A stretch of 64,000 nucleotides of DNA from Fluviicola sp. (GTDB taxonomy: Bacteria; Bacteroidota; Bacteroidia; Flavobacteriales_D; Crocinitomicaceae), in contig NZ_JAQSWB010000001.1 of NCBI RefSeq assembly GCF_029266855.1, forward strand, positions 1,054,001-1,118,000, in the 5' to 3' direction. Shown one piece after another: positions 24,799 through 34,066 of the stretch. Position numbers and translations under genes: made by a program. Numbering within the stretch: the stretch's first letter is position 1; every line of letters begins with the position of its first letter. Under the pieces are notes generated by a model. That model worked only from the letters and a program-made list of their open reading frames with translations, had not been told where the DNA came from and searched no databases.

Positions 24799-26385
24799 AT
24801 GATTATTCTTCAAAACATTTCATATCAACATCCCAATAAGGATCGCTTGTTTGAGAATCTCAATCTAAGCATTCAAAATCAGAATAAAGCAGCCATCATT
24901 GGAAATAACGGTGTGGGTAAATCCACGCTGTTGAAAATCATTGCCGGACAATTGCATCAGACAAGCGGACAATTAACAATCCAGGCGGTTCCCTATTTCA
25001 TTCCACAGCACTTCGGCCAGTTTGATCAGCTTTCCATTGCACAAGCATTACGGATCGAAGATAAACTGCTTGCATTCAAAGAAATTCTTGCAGGAAATGT
25101 TACGGAAGAACATTTAAATACGCTAAACGACGACTGGACCATTGAAGAGCGCTGTGAGACGGCACTCAATCTTTGGCAGTTAAATGGTTTGGATCCCGAT
25201 CAAAAACTTGATTCCCTAAGCGGCGGACAAAAAACAAAAGTGTTTCTCGCCGGAATTTCCATACATCAGCCGGAACTGATTTTAATGGATGAACCAACGA
25301 ATCATTTGGATACCGAAGGCCGCAAGCTACTGTATGATTTCGTTCAAAACAGCACATCTACCCTGCTTATCGTAAGTCACGACCGAAAACTGCTCAATTT
25401 AACGGATACGATCTGCGAATTGAGTAAGACCGGAATTCGAGTCTATGGCGGAACCTATGATTTTTATACCGAACAAAAAGAAATCGAACAACAGGCTTTA
25501 CTAAATGAACTGCGGAATACCGAAAAAAGTCTCAAAAAAGCAAAGGAAAAAGAACGCGAAACTTTAGAAAGACAAAACAAACTGGATTCCCGCGGAAAGC
25601 AGAAACAGGACAAGGCCGGAGTTGCGCGCATCATGATGAATACTCTGAAGAACAATGCGGAGAAGAGCACGGCAAAAGTGAAGAACATGCATTCGGATAA
25701 AATTGAAGGCATCTCCGGGGATTTGCAGCAGGTCCGGTCCAAATTGCCCGAGTTTGATCAAATTCAATTCGGGTTTGCTAATGCGTCTTTGCATAAGGGT
25801 AAAATCCTTTTTAAAGCAAAAGACCTGAATCTGAATTATGGAAATTCGACTTTATGGAAACGTTCCCTAAACATTCAAATAAACAGCGGAGAACGGATTT
25901 CAATTCAGGGTCCGAACGGATCCGGAAAAACAAGTCTGCTTAAATTAATCCTGGGAAAATTTCACGTGGAAAACGCACAAATTCAGCGGATAGACGCTTC
26001 TGCAGTTTATATTGACCAGGATTATTCATTGATCGACAACTCCAAAACCGTTTATGAACAAGCGCAGGCGTTTAATAACACCGCTTTACTGGAACACGAA
26101 ATAAAGATCAGGCTGAATCGTTTTCTTTTTCACAAGGAGACCTGGGATAAATCCTGTCGCAATCTGAGTGGCGGCGAGCGGATGCGCTTGCTTCTCTGCT
26201 GTCTTACCATTTCCAGTAAATCTCCCGATATGCTGATCCTGGATGAACCAACGAATAACCTGGACATTCAAAATATTGAAATACTAACAGCCGCTATTAA
26301 TCAATATCATGGCACAATCCTTGTAGTTTCGCACGATGAAATTTTCCTGGATCAAATACAAATTGATCGGGCAATCAATTTGTAG
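24799..26385 (+). CDS. ABC-F family ATPase (ribosome-associated)
   Basis: A 528-residue cytosolic protein with two ABC domains and no membrane helices. ABC1: Walker A GNNGVGKST near 36-44, signature LSGGQKTKV, Walker B LILMDEPTNHLD. ABC2: Walker A GPNGSGKTS, signature LSGGERMRL, Walker B LILDEPTNNLD. Between them lies a charged linker (about 220-320, rich in KEKERE), the P-site tRNA interaction motif of this class. ABC-F proteins act on the ribosome, either in translation or in resistance to antibiotics binding the peptidyl-transferase centre. Which role applies here is not clear; the structured leader favours an inducible, resistance-like function. Confidence 0.88.
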   Translation: MIILQNISYQHPNKDRLFENLNLSIQNQNKAAIIGNNGVGKSTLLKIIAGQLHQTSGQLTIQAVPYFIPQHFGQFDQLSIAQALRIEDKLLAFKEILAGNVTEEHLNTLNDDWTIEERCETALNLWQLNGLDPDQKLDSLSGGQKTKVFLAGISIHQPELILMDEPTNHLDTEGRKLLYDFVQNSTSTLLIVSHDRKLLNLTDTICELSKTGIRVYGGTYDFYTEQKEIEQQALLNELRNTEKSLKKAKEKERETLERQNKLDSRGKQKQDKAGVARIMMNTLKNNAEKSTAKVKNMHSDKIEGISGDLQQVRSKLPEFDQIQFGFANASLHKGKILFKAKDLNLNYGNSTLWKRSLNIQINSGERISIQGPNGSGKTSLLKLILGKFHVENAQIQRIDASAVYIDQDYSLIDNSKTVYEQAQAFNNTALLEHEIKIRLNRFLFHKETWDKSCRNLSGGERMRLLLCCLTISSKSPDMLILDEPTNNLDIQNIEILTAAINQYHGTILVVSHDEIFLDQIQIDRAINL

Positions 26386-26470
26386 GTCAAAGAGTTCAGA
26401 AACAGAAATCGTTTAATTTGAACTTTTGAACCATTGAACATTTAAATTATATTTGTTAAAACAACCTTTT

Positions 26471-26806
26471 ATGAAAGCACTACTAGCATTTGGTATTTTA
26501 TTCCTAGGCGCGAGCCAGGCATTTTCACAACAAGTTTACTCTGTAGATTATGAATCACAGGCAGATGTGAAAGTCTTTGTTGTGGATTATGAATCACAGG
26601 CTGACCTCTTGGTTTATAAAGTGAAATACTCTTCTCAGGCAGGAGATAACGACGGAAAATGGTTTTTTGTCGATTACGAAAGTCAGGCGAAAAAGTCGGT
26701 TTATTTTGTGAAATATGAAAGCCAGGCAGATTTGAAGATCTATTTTGTGGACTATGAAAGTCAGGCTGGCTGGAAAAACAGCAGCAAGAAGCAGTTGATG
26801 TATTAA
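26471..26806 (+). CDS. Small secreted protein with six VDYESQAD repeats
   Basis: A 111-residue exported protein. ATG 26471 gives a clear signal peptide (MKALLAFGILFLGASQAFSQ). The mature part is six units of 12-17 residues around VDYESQADxKVY, alternating with VKYSSQAG-like variants, a pattern expected to form successive beta strands. I believe such proteins are classed as a domain of unknown function (DUF6150), from memory. No catalytic residues. The gene stands alone and is followed by a palindromic repeat. Confidence 0.72.
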   Translation: MKALLAFGILFLGASQAFSQQVYSVDYESQADVKVFVVDYESQADLLVYKVKYSSQAGDNDGKWFFVDYESQAKKSVYFVKYESQADLKIYFVDYESQAGWKNSSKKQLMY

Positions 26807-26896
26807 AGACTGATAGACTTAAGGCTAAAGACTTTATATCCAGGGCCAAAGAACAAAATCTGGTCTTTGGTCTCCTGTCTTTAGTCTATAGTCTAA
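26805..26896. repeat. Palindrome built from AGACTTAAGG / TAGTCTATAG words
   Basis: AAAGACTGATAGACTTAAGG and CTAAAGACTTTATA on the left face TCTTTGGTCTCC and TGTCTTTAGTCTATAGTC on the right, with CCAAAGA/TCTTTGG also pairing. Second member of the family at 1540-1608; may act as a terminator for the gene ending at 26806. Confidence 0.5.
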
Positions 26897-26917
26897 AAAA
26901 TCCTCTAAATTCGCGGA

Positions 26918-27775
26918 ATGTCCTGGCTAAAGAATTTGATCAAATATTATTTCAGCAAACGCATTCACCGCGATAAACTGCACCCTTCCGTAGGAATTCA
27001 GCAACGGGCTTTGATGCAGCACTACCAACTGGCCCAGGTAAACAAACAAGTTCCTGCGTTCAACACAACGGGATTTAAGGTTTTCTCTCAATTCGAGGAG
27101 GACGGCCTGTTGCTTTTCCTGTTCTCCTTAATGGGTGAAGGAAGTAAAACCTTTATTGAAATCGGTTCCAACGACGGAATTAACAGTAACTGCAGTAACC
27201 TGGCGATTCATTTCGGCTGGTCGGGTCTGTTCTTTGAAGGTGATGCGAAACTGATCCGCCGGGGAGAAAAATTCTACTCAAAGATCCCAACACCTTATCA
27301 TGCGAAACCAAAATATATCCAGGCGATCATTCAGCGCGAAAATATCAATCAGCTGATTGAACAAGCAGGACTGAGCGGAGAGATCGAATTGCTTTCCATT
27401 GATATTGACGGAAACGATTACTGGGTTTGGGATGCTTTAACAGTGGTTCAGCCAAAAGTAGTTGTGATTGAAACACATACGGAATTCGGTTTGGAGAACA
27501 TCGTAGTTCCTTACGACCCAAATTACATGTATCCGGGAAAACACCCGATCTACCATGGAGCGAGCGTTATTGCTATGAATCAGCTGGCAGAAAAGAAAGG
27601 TTATCGCCTTGTTGGTGCAAATGATTTGGGAATGAATCAGATTTATATCAGAAAAAACTTACTTTTAGAAGAAGTTCCAAGCGTTTCCCCTGAATCAACT
27701 TTGTGGCATCCGAAAGCGAAAGCGGATTACCTGAAGTTTAACGAAATTAAAGACTGGGAATACATTAAAGGGTAA
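26918..27775 (+). CDS. FkbM-like SAM-dependent methyltransferase
   Basis: A 285-residue cytosolic protein with a class I methyltransferase core: the SAM-binding loop is TFIEIGSNDGINSNC (near 90-105), an acidic residue ends the next strand in LFFEGD, and LLSIDIDGNDYWVWDAL near 153-169 matches the FkbM-type D-D motif. The C-terminal part carries a family-specific EThTEF segment. FkbM proteins often methylate sugars or other secreted metabolites; the substrate here is unknown. It leads a run of three genes, spaced 4 and 2 bases apart. Confidence 0.7.
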   Translation: MSWLKNLIKYYFSKRIHRDKLHPSVGIQQRALMQHYQLAQVNKQVPAFNTTGFKVFSQFEEDGLLLFLFSLMGEGSKTFIEIGSNDGINSNCSNLAIHFGWSGLFFEGDAKLIRRGEKFYSKIPTPYHAKPKYIQAIIQRENINQLIEQAGLSGEIELLSIDIDGNDYWVWDALTVVQPKVVVIETHTEFGLENIVVPYDPNYMYPGKHPIYHGASVIAMNQLAEKKGYRLVGANDLGMNQIYIRKNLLLEEVPSVSPESTLWHPKAKADYLKFNEIKDWEYIKG

Positions 27776-27779
27776 GATT

Positions 27780-28235
27780 ATGATAATGAAAACACTTTTT
27801 TCGAAACAGGCTGTTGACAAAAGCATTGAGCGAATCAATCAATTACAGGCTGATACTCCACCACTTTGGGGGAAAATGAATGCCGCTCAAATGCTGGATC
27901 ATTGCAGTGAGACCATGAAAGTGGCCCGCGGGCAAAAGGAGCTGAAACGCATGTTTATCAGTTACATACTCGGGAGCATGATGAAGTCATCATTCTATAA
28001 TGAAAAACCCGTTCCGAAAAACAGCCCGACACACAAAGACTTTATCATAACAAGTACTTCGGACTTTGAAAAAGCGAAACAGGAACTAATCGACCATTTA
28101 ATTGCTTTCCAGGAAGGCGGAATGGATCAATGTACCTCGTTACCCCATTCTTTCTTCGGAAATATTACCAAAGAACAATGGGGATTGGGAATGTATAAAC
28201 ATTTGGATCATCATTTAAAGCAATTCGGAGTATAA
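27780..28235 (+). CDS. DUF1569 (DinB-like four-helix) protein
   Basis: A 151-residue cytosolic protein of the DUF1569 family, a branch of the DinB-type four-helix bundle. WGKMNAAQMLDHC at about 30-42 has the conserved histidine H41, and HLDHHLKQFGV at the C-terminus provides further histidines typical of the metal-binding fold. DinB-like proteins include thiol-dependent transferases, but DUF1569 has no assigned reaction. Translation may also begin at the second ATG (27786). Starts 4 bases after the methyltransferase gene. Confidence 0.8.
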   Translation: MIMKTLFSKQAVDKSIERINQLQADTPPLWGKMNAAQMLDHCSETMKVARGQKELKRMFISYILGSMMKSSFYNEKPVPKNSPTHKDFIITSTSDFEKAKQELIDHLIAFQEGGMDQCTSLPHSFFGNITKEQWGLGMYKHLDHHLKQFGV

Positions 28236-28237
28236 TC

Positions 28238-28879
28238 ATGGAATTTATTGACCAGGCTTTGGATGATTACTGTTGTGCTCATACTACAGCAGAATCTGCA
28301 TTATTGGCGAAATTAAACCGCGATACGCATGTGAATATTTTACAGCCGCGGATGCTAAGTGGTCATTTCCAGGGACGTTTGCTGAGCATGCTTTCCAAAA
28401 TGATCCGCCCGGAACGCATTCTCGAGATCGGAACCTATACCGGTTATTCGGCACTTTGTATGGCTGAAGGATTGATTGAAAAGGGAAAAATCATCACATT
28501 GGATATCAATGCACAACTGGAAGACTTCGTTCGTTCTTATATTTCCGAAAGTGAATACGCTTCCAAGATAGACTATCGAATCTGCAATGCCATGGAAGAA
28601 ATCCCGAAAATGGATGAGCAGTTTGACCTGGTCTTTATCGACGCAGACAAAATGAATTACATCAATTACTACCATTTGGTTTTTGACAAAGTAAAACCAG
28701 GCGGATATATTTTCTCGGATAATGTACTGTGGTCCGGAAAAGTTATTCAAAGCGAAGGGAAAATTGACAAAGACACCCAATTACTGAAAGAATTCAATGA
28801 GCTCATTCAAAATGATCCTCGTGTAGAAAACATCCTGCTTCCAATCCGTGACGGGGTTATGATTGCGAGAAAAAAATAA
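28238..28879 (+). CDS. Class I O-methyltransferase (COMT-like)
   Basis: A 213-residue SAM-dependent O-methyltransferase of the bacterial catechol/caffeoyl-CoA type. SAM-binding motif I is ILEIGTYTGYSALCMA near 65-80; the metal and catalytic residues lie in VFIDADKMNYINYY near 130-143 and FSDNVLWSG near 158-166. Length is normal. Third gene of a likely operon starting at 26918. It is followed by a palindromic element that may terminate transcription from both sides. Confidence 0.9.
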   Translation: MEFIDQALDDYCCAHTTAESALLAKLNRDTHVNILQPRMLSGHFQGRLLSMLSKMIRPERILEIGTYTGYSALCMAEGLIEKGKIITLDINAQLEDFVRSYISESEYASKIDYRICNAMEEIPKMDEQFDLVFIDADKMNYINYYHLVFDKVKPGGYIFSDNVLWSGKVIQSEGKIDKDTQLLKEFNELIQNDPRVENILLPIRDGVMIARKK

Positions 28880-28892
28880 TATTTTTTTTCTC

Positions 28893-28970
28893 TAATTATC
28901 AATGATCTAATTATTAATTATCAAGGCGGAAAATCCCCTTGATAATTAATTCCATTTATGATTGATCATT
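28893..28970. repeat. Palindromic intergenic element, copy A
   Basis: AATTATCAATGATCTAATTA begins a segment shared with 34067-34158. The core stem pairs TTAATTATCAAGG (28914-28926) with CCTTGATAATTAA (28937-28949), 13 base pairs with a 10-base loop. It lies between convergent genes and could also serve as a bidirectional terminator. Confidence 0.7.
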
Positions 28971-28977
28971 TAAGTAT

Positions 28978-31101
28978 TTAAAGTCCCTTTAAATACTTCT
29001 TCACTTCTTTTGATTTGGCGTAGTCGACAGGTAATTTATCGTATGCATCTTTTTTCTTAGAGTCAGCTCCTTTATTGATCAATAGCTTCACCAGATCCAG
29101 GTTTCCTGTTCCCGCAGCGATATGCAAGAGGTTCTGCTCCTGGAAGTTCAGAGATTGATTGATGTTCATTCCCTCCTTTTCGATCAGTCGCTGCAGCAAA
29201 GGCAAATTGATCTTCTCAACACTCAGGATAGCCAGGTTACTTACTTGTGATTTCGACAGCATGATATCCGGATACTTATTTAAAAGTGCCAATACTTCCG
29301 GCATATTCTTATCCGTAATTAACTGATCCAGTTTCATGATCTCCTTCGATCGGATCACTTCCAATTCTGCCAGTTCCGCCTTTGTTTTAGCCCCTTTCCC
29401 CTTTAAATAACTCACAATACCGGCATCACCCCCTTCTATTGCGATATCCAATAAACTTTGTCCCCTGCGATCGGTCGTATTTACCTTCGCTCCATTGTCA
29501 ATTAAAAGCTGAAGTCCGGTGAGATTTTTATCCTTTACGGTCTCAAACACCAATGGTTCTTCTCCTCTTTTCTTCCAGTTCACGTCTGCTCCGTTCCGAA
29601 TTAAGAACAAGGCTAAATCAGTCTGATTATCATCTATTGCTTTCGTGAGATAAGAATCTCCCCAGGTATCTCCCCGATTCGGGTTACATCCGTTTGCCAC
29701 CGCGAATTTGATAATCTCCGCATTGGAAGTGCTTGGTCTCAGTCCTCCCGAATCATAAGCATCCATGCTTGCCCCGGTATTCTTAACACGCACCAATAAT
29801 TCCATATTTGAAGTATTCATTGCATAAAAAGCCATCGTAACTCCCTCCAGTGATTTGACATCCAGAGAAGCCCCCAAATCGTTCAATTCCAGTATTTCCT
29901 TTGCATTGTTGTTGTAAGAAGAAGAGGAAGAACTCATCAGGTAACTAATAATATTCTGACCTTTATTGTTTTTGAGCTTCAAATCCGGTTTTGCTTGCTT
30001 CAGTAAATCATAAATCTCTTTGGAATCCTTATTTGCAGAAAGCATAAAGACCGTATTTCCCAAAGTATTTTGATGATTGATGTTTGCTCCGGCCGTTACC
30101 AGGTATTCAATGATTGCCAGGTTCCCGGATTTCACAGCATAAAAAAGAGCTGTTTCGCCCTCTACATCCAAAGCTTCCAATGTACCTTTTTGAGCAGCAA
30201 AAATTTCATTAAACACCAATAAACTTCCGGAATAGCAGGCAAGCATCAAGGGAGTTTCATTCGTACCGGTTTTTTGATTCGGATCCAGTTTCAATTCCTG
30301 TATGCAATAATCCATTCCTTCTTTATAACCTGCCTTCACCGAATAGTGATATGCGTTTAAACCGTCCTGGTCCAAAATGTTCTTATCCACTCCCTTTTGA
30401 ATACAATATTTTGCCAAAACCAAAGATCTGTTCTTAAAACAGCTAAAGAACATTTTGTCCCTGCTCAAATTCAAATCGATCAGTTGCTGGCCCAGTTTGA
30501 TATGGCTTCCTTCTACCGCATAGGCGAATGCTTCGTCTACATCGGCTCCTCCCTTTACAAGAGAATAAACCATTTCATTCGAGTTCATACTGATCGCAGC
30601 TCCCAGCGGAGAGACATAGTGTTTCCGGAACAAGCCTGTTCTGCGTTTTTGAGAAAAGTTCACTCTAAAACCCTGCTCAACCAAACAACGGACCATTTCA
30701 GGTTTATTCGCTTCAACTGCATTCAACACACCGTCGGAGCATTTGAATCCATAATTAATGAGGGTTTGCACCCATGCAACATCTCCGGTTTCGATGGCAT
30801 CACACAAACCTACACGACAAGACGCTCCTTTTGCCAAAAGGTATTTAGCAATATCCTGGGAATTCATCGAAATGGCTATTGCTAAAAGGTCCGGATCATT
30901 ATCAAAAGGGCTGGCACCTTCATTGACATCTCCACCCGCTTCAACCAGGCGCTTAACTTCAGCCAGATTTTTAGCACGTACCGCTTTTACCAAAGGTGAT
31001 TCAAGCTGGATTTTTTCAACTGATTTCGGTTCATCTTCTTCATCCTGTGCGAATACTGAAAATGCAAACAGGAATAAGAAGTTTAGTAGTAGATATTTCA
31101 T
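28978..31101 (-). CDS. Secreted ankyrin-repeat protein
   Basis: A 707-residue exported protein with a signal peptide (1-18, ending SVFAQ). From about residue 35 nearly the whole chain is ankyrin repeats; clear units include NEGASPFDNDPDLLAIAISM, GETALFYAVKSGNLAIIEYL, GQSLLDIAIEGGDAGIVSYL and the last one NLLHIAAGTGNLDLVKLLIN. I count about 16-18 units, several degenerate. Ankyrin proteins bind other proteins; the partner is unknown. No sorting domain or lipobox, so it is probably periplasmic. Single gene. Confidence 0.87.
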   Translation of the reverse strand: MKYLLLNFLFLFAFSVFAQDEEDEPKSVEKIQLESPLVKAVRAKNLAEVKRLVEAGGDVNEGASPFDNDPDLLAIAISMNSQDIAKYLLAKGASCRVGLCDAIETGDVAWVQTLINYGFKCSDGVLNAVEANKPEMVRCLVEQGFRVNFSQKRRTGLFRKHYVSPLGAAISMNSNEMVYSLVKGGADVDEAFAYAVEGSHIKLGQQLIDLNLSRDKMFFSCFKNRSLVLAKYCIQKGVDKNILDQDGLNAYHYSVKAGYKEGMDYCIQELKLDPNQKTGTNETPLMLACYSGSLLVFNEIFAAQKGTLEALDVEGETALFYAVKSGNLAIIEYLVTAGANINHQNTLGNTVFMLSANKDSKEIYDLLKQAKPDLKLKNNKGQNIISYLMSSSSSSYNNNAKEILELNDLGASLDVKSLEGVTMAFYAMNTSNMELLVRVKNTGASMDAYDSGGLRPSTSNAEIIKFAVANGCNPNRGDTWGDSYLTKAIDDNQTDLALFLIRNGADVNWKKRGEEPLVFETVKDKNLTGLQLLIDNGAKVNTTDRRGQSLLDIAIEGGDAGIVSYLKGKGAKTKAELAELEVIRSKEIMKLDQLITDKNMPEVLALLNKYPDIMLSKSQVSNLAILSVEKINLPLLQRLIEKEGMNINQSLNFQEQNLLHIAAGTGNLDLVKLLINKGADSKKKDAYDKLPVDYAKSKEVKKYLKGL

Positions 31102-31257
31102 AAAATGGTAGTGATATTGTACTTATTTATCTATCCGCTGTAGCGGATTGCTTTTTTTGACTGCGTTAACACCTGTTCCTTCGTTTTAAGCAACCTGAAA
31201 TTATTTTGCTTTTCTTCACCGGCCATGGCTCAATCTTATCAAAAGCTTTGCTTTTTC

Positions 31258-31767
31258 TTATTGCGGACGAATAACAGCCTTTTCTTTTTCAAGCTCAACG
31301 TCTGTTAATTTGCTCTTAGAAACAAATCTTCCTTCTTTGAATTCATAAGTCAGGAGGTCATAACCACTGTAAGTGACGCTGATTCCTTCATTTTTAAAAG
31401 GAAGAGCTATCTTCAATACGCCGGTAAATTCTTTGCCATTCAGGAAAAATTCATGAGACTCCAGATTCTTCAAAAACTTGCTGTATTCTAAAAAGATCTC
31501 ATCCGTTTCAGTGATTTTTCTATCGGAAACATAGTAGTGAACCACTTTGAAGGTGTTTTTTCCATCAATTCTTTTAGGAAGAGCTTTAGTTGTAAGAAAC
31601 AGTTTTTTCTTTTCAGTTACAATATTATCGGGACAAATACTGAAATAAGTTCTTCCCACTTTTTGTTCGCTGCAATCAGCCTGGGCATTCAGCCTGTTGG
31701 GAATAAATACAGTTAACCATAAAAAGCAGATGCAATACAGGAGATATTTAGTTCTCATCGGTTTCAT
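31258..31767 (-). CDS. Small exported protein, unknown function
   Basis: 169 residues with a signal peptide (cleavage after RLNAQA near 28). The mature part is basic and hydrophilic with a short beta-rich pattern (FKVVHYYVSDRK, VLKIALPFKNEG, FKEGRFVSKS). A cysteine pair (near C31 and C42) may form a disulphide. I recognise no family. The in-frame ATG at 31758 is an alternative start. Possible transcription partner of the ankyrin gene downstream (156-base gap). Confidence 0.6.
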   Translation of the reverse strand: MKPMRTKYLLYCICFLWLTVFIPNRLNAQADCSEQKVGRTYFSICPDNIVTEKKKLFLTTKALPKRIDGKNTFKVVHYYVSDRKITETDEIFLEYSKFLKNLESHEFFLNGKEFTGVLKIALPFKNEGISVTYSGYDLLTYEFKEGRFVSKSKLTDVELEKEKAVIRPQ

Positions 31768-31776
31768 TTTTCTTAA

Positions 31777-31807
31777 AATTACGAATTCCTAATTACGAAT
31801 TCCGAAT
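31777..31807. repeat. Tandem AATTACGAATTCC repeat
   Basis: AATTACGAATTCCT followed by AATTACGAATTCCG and AAT; the GAATTC core is itself a palindrome. Same words as 18790-18826 and 24660-24680. Confidence 0.5.
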
Positions 31808-31847
31808 ATTGGTCTCATCATAGAAAAAATTGTGCCAAACATTGATA

Positions 31848-31905
31848 AAGGTGACTTCGACTCCCATTGACGCTTCGGTCAAGGTTTTCAACGCTCAGTC
31901 ACCTT
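31848..31905. repeat. Nested hairpins: GGTGACTTCGACTCC element with insert
   Basis: Outer arms AAGGTGAC (31848-31855) and GTCACCTT (31898-31905) enclose TTCGACTCC...GCTCA, matching a hairpin word (GGTGACTTCGACTCCGCTCA) that I recall as common in Bacteroidota intergenic DNA. Inside sits a second hairpin, TTGAC (31867-31871) with GTCAA (31878-31882), as if inserted. Confidence 0.5.
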
Positions 31906-32012
31906 CATTGAATCTTTTGAACTTTATTCAGAAAAACAGTAACCTTTTTGTTAAAAATACGATATAGAGGGTTGGGCATAATTATTGCCTGTCCAAACAG
32001 TATTTATTGCAT

Positions 32013-34058
32013 ATGTGGAAGAACTACTTATTTATTGCAGGAATTTCTCTTGCTTTCATAAACTCATTTTACGCGCAGGATGAAGATCCTTCTTGTCTGG
32101 CACCTTCAAAGAAAGTCCAGAAATTGATCGACGCCGGGAAAAATGCTCCAGACGGTAAAACCGCAGCAGAGAATTTCACCAAAGCAATTGAAGCAGACCC
32201 GGATAATGCGGGACCTTATTATGAGTTCGGAATGTATGCCTATAACGCCGGGATGAAATACTATGAAACCGTGGCAAATCCTGCAACAGGAGACAGAAGT
32301 TTTAAAAAGGCGGAAGAATTGTTTGAAAAAGCCATCGAATTGTGCCCGGATTACCATTCGGACCTTTACTATTACCTGGGAGTGATCAATTATACACAAG
32401 AAGAAAAAGAAGTAGCAACCAGCTGGTTCGAAAAATTCGTCTTATTTAAGAACAATGATAATTCCCGTTACGGAGCAGAATATACCAAGCAATTGGCCGA
32501 TGTGAAAAAGCTTTTGGTTTCTCAAAAGGAAGAAAACGAAATGCTCAGCAAGGAAGTTCCTTTCAACCCGAAAAAAGTTCCCAACGTAAGTACCGGAAAT
32601 GACGAGTATTTCCCGATGATCTCACCGGATAACCTGTTGATGTTTTATACCCGTAAACAAGACATGAAAAATCTCGGAGACATTGTGTCCAATATCCAGG
32701 AGGTCTATACCTACTCTATCCGTACGGATGACGGTTTGGCTTTTGACGGCGGGAAAGCTTTTCCAAAACCTTTCAATAACGGAACTTTCCAAAGTTATGG
32801 AGCTGCAACTATGTCGGTCGATAACAAGGAAATGGTCATTTGCGCCTGTAAAAAAACCGAGGTAAACGGACAACCTTATATGAACTGCGACCTATATTCC
32901 ACGACCTACCAAAAAACCGGACCCAATCCTTCCGATTATCAATGGACGGAATTAGTAAACCTGGGGCCAAAGATCAATTCCGCAGACGGATGGGAAGGTC
33001 AGCCTTCGATGTCCGCAGATGGCAACACCTTGTTTTACACAGCAAACAGAGCCAGTACAAAAGACAACGACGTCTTTATCGTAAAACGGAACGCAGACGG
33101 CACCTGGGGAGCCCCAAAACCATTTGACGAGATCAATACAGCCGGAAAAGACAAAAGTCCTTTCCTGCACCAGGATAGTGAAACCTTGTACTTTGTTTCA
33201 AGCGTTTCGGACACACGCAAAGGAGTTGGAGGCCTGGATATTTTTTACATGCGCGAAGAAAACGGGGTATGGAGCAAACCGAAAAATATCGGCTATCCGA
33301 TCAATTCCAAAGATGATGAACTGGGAATTTTCGTTTCTACAGATGGTAAACTGGCCTATTATTCTTCCAAGCAGCAAAACAACTGGGATATTTACGGCTT
33401 CGAGCTATATGAAGAAGCACGTCCGAAAGCAGTCACGATCATCAAAGGAGATTTAAAGGATCCTGCGGGAAAACCAATCGAAAACGCAACCATTGAAGTT
33501 GCTTACGAAAACTCTGAGAAAGTAGAACAAGTGCGGGTAAACGGAAACGACGGAAAGTTTGCGGTTGTTGTTAAGACAGATAAACCGCAGGACATCATGG
33601 TTTCAGTGAAAAAAGACGGTGCCGCATTTGATTCCAAACTGATCACAAAAGAAGAGCTTACAAAGAAAGAAAACCGCGTGAACAACAAACTGGAGGTGAA
33701 AGAACTGAAAGTCGGCGAAGCATATACAATCAACGACATTTTGTATGATTACAATTCAGACATTCTATCGACGAAATCGCGTTTCATTCTTCGTGAATTT
33801 GCACGCTTCTTGAAATCGAATCCAACGATCAAGATCATGATCCAGGGTCATACGGACAGTGACGGTGATGATGCGAAGAACTTAGATCTTTCCGACAGAC
33901 GTGCAAAAGGAGTTAAAAACTACCTGATCTCACTTGGAATCGAAGATGAGCGATTAGAAGCAAAAGGATTCGGTGAAGCCCAGCCAAAAGTTGCGAACGA
34001 TACTCCTGAAAACAAAGCAAAAAATCGTAGAACGGAGTTTTTGATCCAGGGAATGTGA
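32013..34058 (+). CDS. PorE-like OmpA-family protein (TPR, beta-propeller, OmpA)
   Basis: A 681-residue envelope protein with a signal peptide (ending NSFYAQ). Order of parts: TPR repeats at about 30-160; PD40/WD40-like propeller strands from about 190 to 470 (PSMSADGNTLFYTAN, LGIFVSTDGKLAYYSS); a carboxypeptidase-regulatory-like beta sandwich (KGDLKDPAGKPIENATIEV) near 480-560; and an OmpA peptidoglycan-binding domain near 570-681 with GHTDSDGDD and LSDRRAKGVKNYL. This matches PorE of the type IX secretion system, which ties the outer-membrane machinery to peptidoglycan. The ATG at 32013 is preferred to TTG 32007. A second copy of the same design is at 34526-36610. Confidence 0.85.
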   Translation: MWKNYLFIAGISLAFINSFYAQDEDPSCLAPSKKVQKLIDAGKNAPDGKTAAENFTKAIEADPDNAGPYYEFGMYAYNAGMKYYETVANPATGDRSFKKAEELFEKAIELCPDYHSDLYYYLGVINYTQEEKEVATSWFEKFVLFKNNDNSRYGAEYTKQLADVKKLLVSQKEENEMLSKEVPFNPKKVPNVSTGNDEYFPMISPDNLLMFYTRKQDMKNLGDIVSNIQEVYTYSIRTDDGLAFDGGKAFPKPFNNGTFQSYGAATMSVDNKEMVICACKKTEVNGQPYMNCDLYSTTYQKTGPNPSDYQWTELVNLGPKINSADGWEGQPSMSADGNTLFYTANRASTKDNDVFIVKRNADGTWGAPKPFDEINTAGKDKSPFLHQDSETLYFVSSVSDTRKGVGGLDIFYMREENGVWSKPKNIGYPINSKDDELGIFVSTDGKLAYYSSKQQNNWDIYGFELYEEARPKAVTIIKGDLKDPAGKPIENATIEVAYENSEKVEQVRVNGNDGKFAVVVKTDKPQDIMVSVKKDGAAFDSKLITKEELTKKENRVNNKLEVKELKVGEAYTINDILYDYNSDILSTKSRFILREFARFLKSNPTIKIMIQGHTDSDGDDAKNLDLSDRRAKGVKNYLISLGIEDERLEAKGFGEAQPKVANDTPENKAKNRRTEFLIQGM

Positions 34059-34066
34059 TTTCCTTT

